A stretch of 35,332 bases of DNA from Bacteroides sp. (GTDB lineage: Bacteria > Bacteroidota > Bacteroidia > Bacteroidales > Bacteroidaceae): contig JASLDF010000200.1 in assembly GCA_030151635.1 (NCBI GenBank), positions 1 to 35,332 of the forward strand. Reading direction: 5' to 3'. The first letter of the stretch is position 1, and the number at the start of each line of letters is the position of its first letter. A program made the translations under genes and the position numbers. The notes beneath the pieces are model-generated. The model was not told where the DNA came from. It made no database searches and saw nothing but the letters and a program-made list of their open reading frames with translations. Shown one piece after another: positions 34,586 through 35,332 of this stretch.

Positions 34586-35332
34586 TTACTCAATAGGTAT
34601 TCCTTTGTAGAAATTAAGTAATTTAATTCGGAATAAGTAATCGTATTTGGATTTAATTAAATCGTACTCTGCACGTATTAAATTAACCTTAGATTCATTA
34701 AATTCTAAATTAGTAGATTTACCTAGCTCGTACTTCTCTTTGGTTAATATGAATGATTCTAAATTTGCATCCTTAGCTTCTTTACTGGCATTGTATTTGG
34801 ATTCTGCTGCATTGGCATTGTACCAAGCTTTTTGAATTTCATTATAAAGTGATTTCTTGGCTAGCCCAGAACTAATCATTTGATTTCTAAGATTGATTCT
34901 TGCCGTTCTAACACTATTTCTAGTACTGAAGCGATTAAAGATAGGTACACTTAATGAAAGTCCTAAATATTGATTGAAATTGTTTCGAGTTTGCCTTCCG
35001 AAACTATCGTAATTTATATTACTCTGTGTATTGTATGATGTGCCTAGGCCAGCATTAAAGTTTAGTTTTGGTAAGAAGCCAGCTTTAGCAACTTTAATAC
35101 CCGCTTTAGCGGAATCCTCTCTGTAATTCTCAGCAAGGATTTCTGGCATATAGGTAAGCGCATCTCTATAAACTTCATCAGGGGCAGTTAACTTGTCGAA
35201 TATAAGCTCTCCATCTAGGGGTTTTATTCTAAGATTTGCAGGGGTTTCCAATTCAAGTGCTTGAGCAAGGTTTAGCATTGCTATTTGATAGTTGTTTTTT
35301 GCTTCAACTACTGTTACTTCATCTTGTTTAAG
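34586..35332 (-). CDS. TolC-family outer-membrane efflux protein (3' part)
   Basis: Partial: the frame stays open to the right edge, so 248 C-terminal residues are visible and the start lies outside the window; the internal Met at 35278 is not the start. The long alpha-helical hairpin pattern with alternating strands (GIKVAKAGFLPKLNFNAGLG, LGLSLSVPIFNRFSTRNSVR) and the Ala/Asn/Lys/Leu-rich coiled helices (YNEIQKAWYNANAAESKYNA) are typical of the OEP repeats of TolC/OprM. The repeat with SVPIFNRFSTRN is a hallmark of the second half. It forms the trimeric outer-membrane exit duct of RND or ABC export systems; its partner genes should lie further right. Confidence 0.92.
   Translation of the reverse strand, partial: LKQDEVTVVEAKNNYQIAMLNLAQALELETPANLRIKPLDGELIFDKLTAPDEVYRDALTYMPEILAENYREDSAKAGIKVAKAGFLPKLNFNAGLGTSYNTQSNINYDSFGRQTRNNFNQYLGLSLSVPIFNRFSTRNSVRTARINLRNQMISSGLAKKSLYNEIQKAWYNANAAESKYNASKEAKDANLESFILTKEKYELGKSTNLEFNESKVNLIRAEYDLIKSKYDYLFRIKLLNFYKGIPIE

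Noticed and set aside
35276..35278. ATG as the start of the TolC-family gene
   Set aside because: The frame is open and TolC-like to the window edge, so this Met is internal.

Overview
The window is AT-rich bacterial DNA from a member of the Bacteroidota, most likely order Bacteroidales. The evidence is a Sus-type starch locus (SusC/SusD pair, SusE-like lipoprotein, GH97), a Rho factor with a long disordered insertion, a fused FeoA-FeoB, a DUF3575/DUF3868 pair, and promoters of the Bacteroidota type (TTTG, about 19 bases, TAnnTTTG) in front of several genes. The species cannot be named from the sequence alone.

Layout. 1-2030: a two-TM protein of unknown function and a complete tyrosine recombinase, probably the edge of an integrated element that continues to the left. 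2400-17165: a starch-utilisation locus, all on the + strand: a SusR-type membrane-spanning regulator, then susC, susD, a long SusE-like lipoprotein made of two tandem copies of the usual domain set, a GH13 lipoprotein amylase, a GH97 alpha-glucosidase (SusB-like) and a periplasmic GH13 (SusA-like). In outline, surface lipoproteins bind and cut starch, SusC/SusD import the oligosaccharides with TonB energy, the periplasmic GH13 and GH97 enzymes release glucose, and SusR senses a sugar signal and switches the operon on. The gene order and the duplicated SusE differ from the classical susRABCDEFG locus of Bacteroides thetaiotaomicron. A strong terminator closes the operon at 17190-17230, and two hairpins without U-tracts lie between its genes.

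17300-29910: mostly housekeeping genes. A small membrane-anchored hypothetical is followed by two tRNA-His transcription units, each with its own promoter and terminator (- strand). Then, on the - strand, come a CapA-type lipoprotein, folD and ffh (a likely operon), a MATE exporter, rho and tilS. The + strand feoAB gene and a small cysteine-rich FeoB partner are divergent from tilS. 29941-30154: two identical tRNA-Cys genes with one promoter and one terminator.

30184-35332: a SAM methyltransferase (- strand); a 1.29-kb gene-free stretch that contains a three-unit 22-bp repeat with a 21-bp perfect hairpin; a DUF3575 gene and a DUF3868/OmpA/TPR gene; a tiny lipoprotein-like ORF; and the 3' part of a TolC-family gene that runs off the right edge.

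No wholly new system stands out. The most unusual items are the 22-bp repeat/hairpin element at 30913-30978, the duplicated SusE, the AT-hook-like motif in the disordered region of Rho, a 7-1-7 palindrome at the feoAB promoter, and the lipoprotein-like short ORF where a fimbrillin gene might have been expected.
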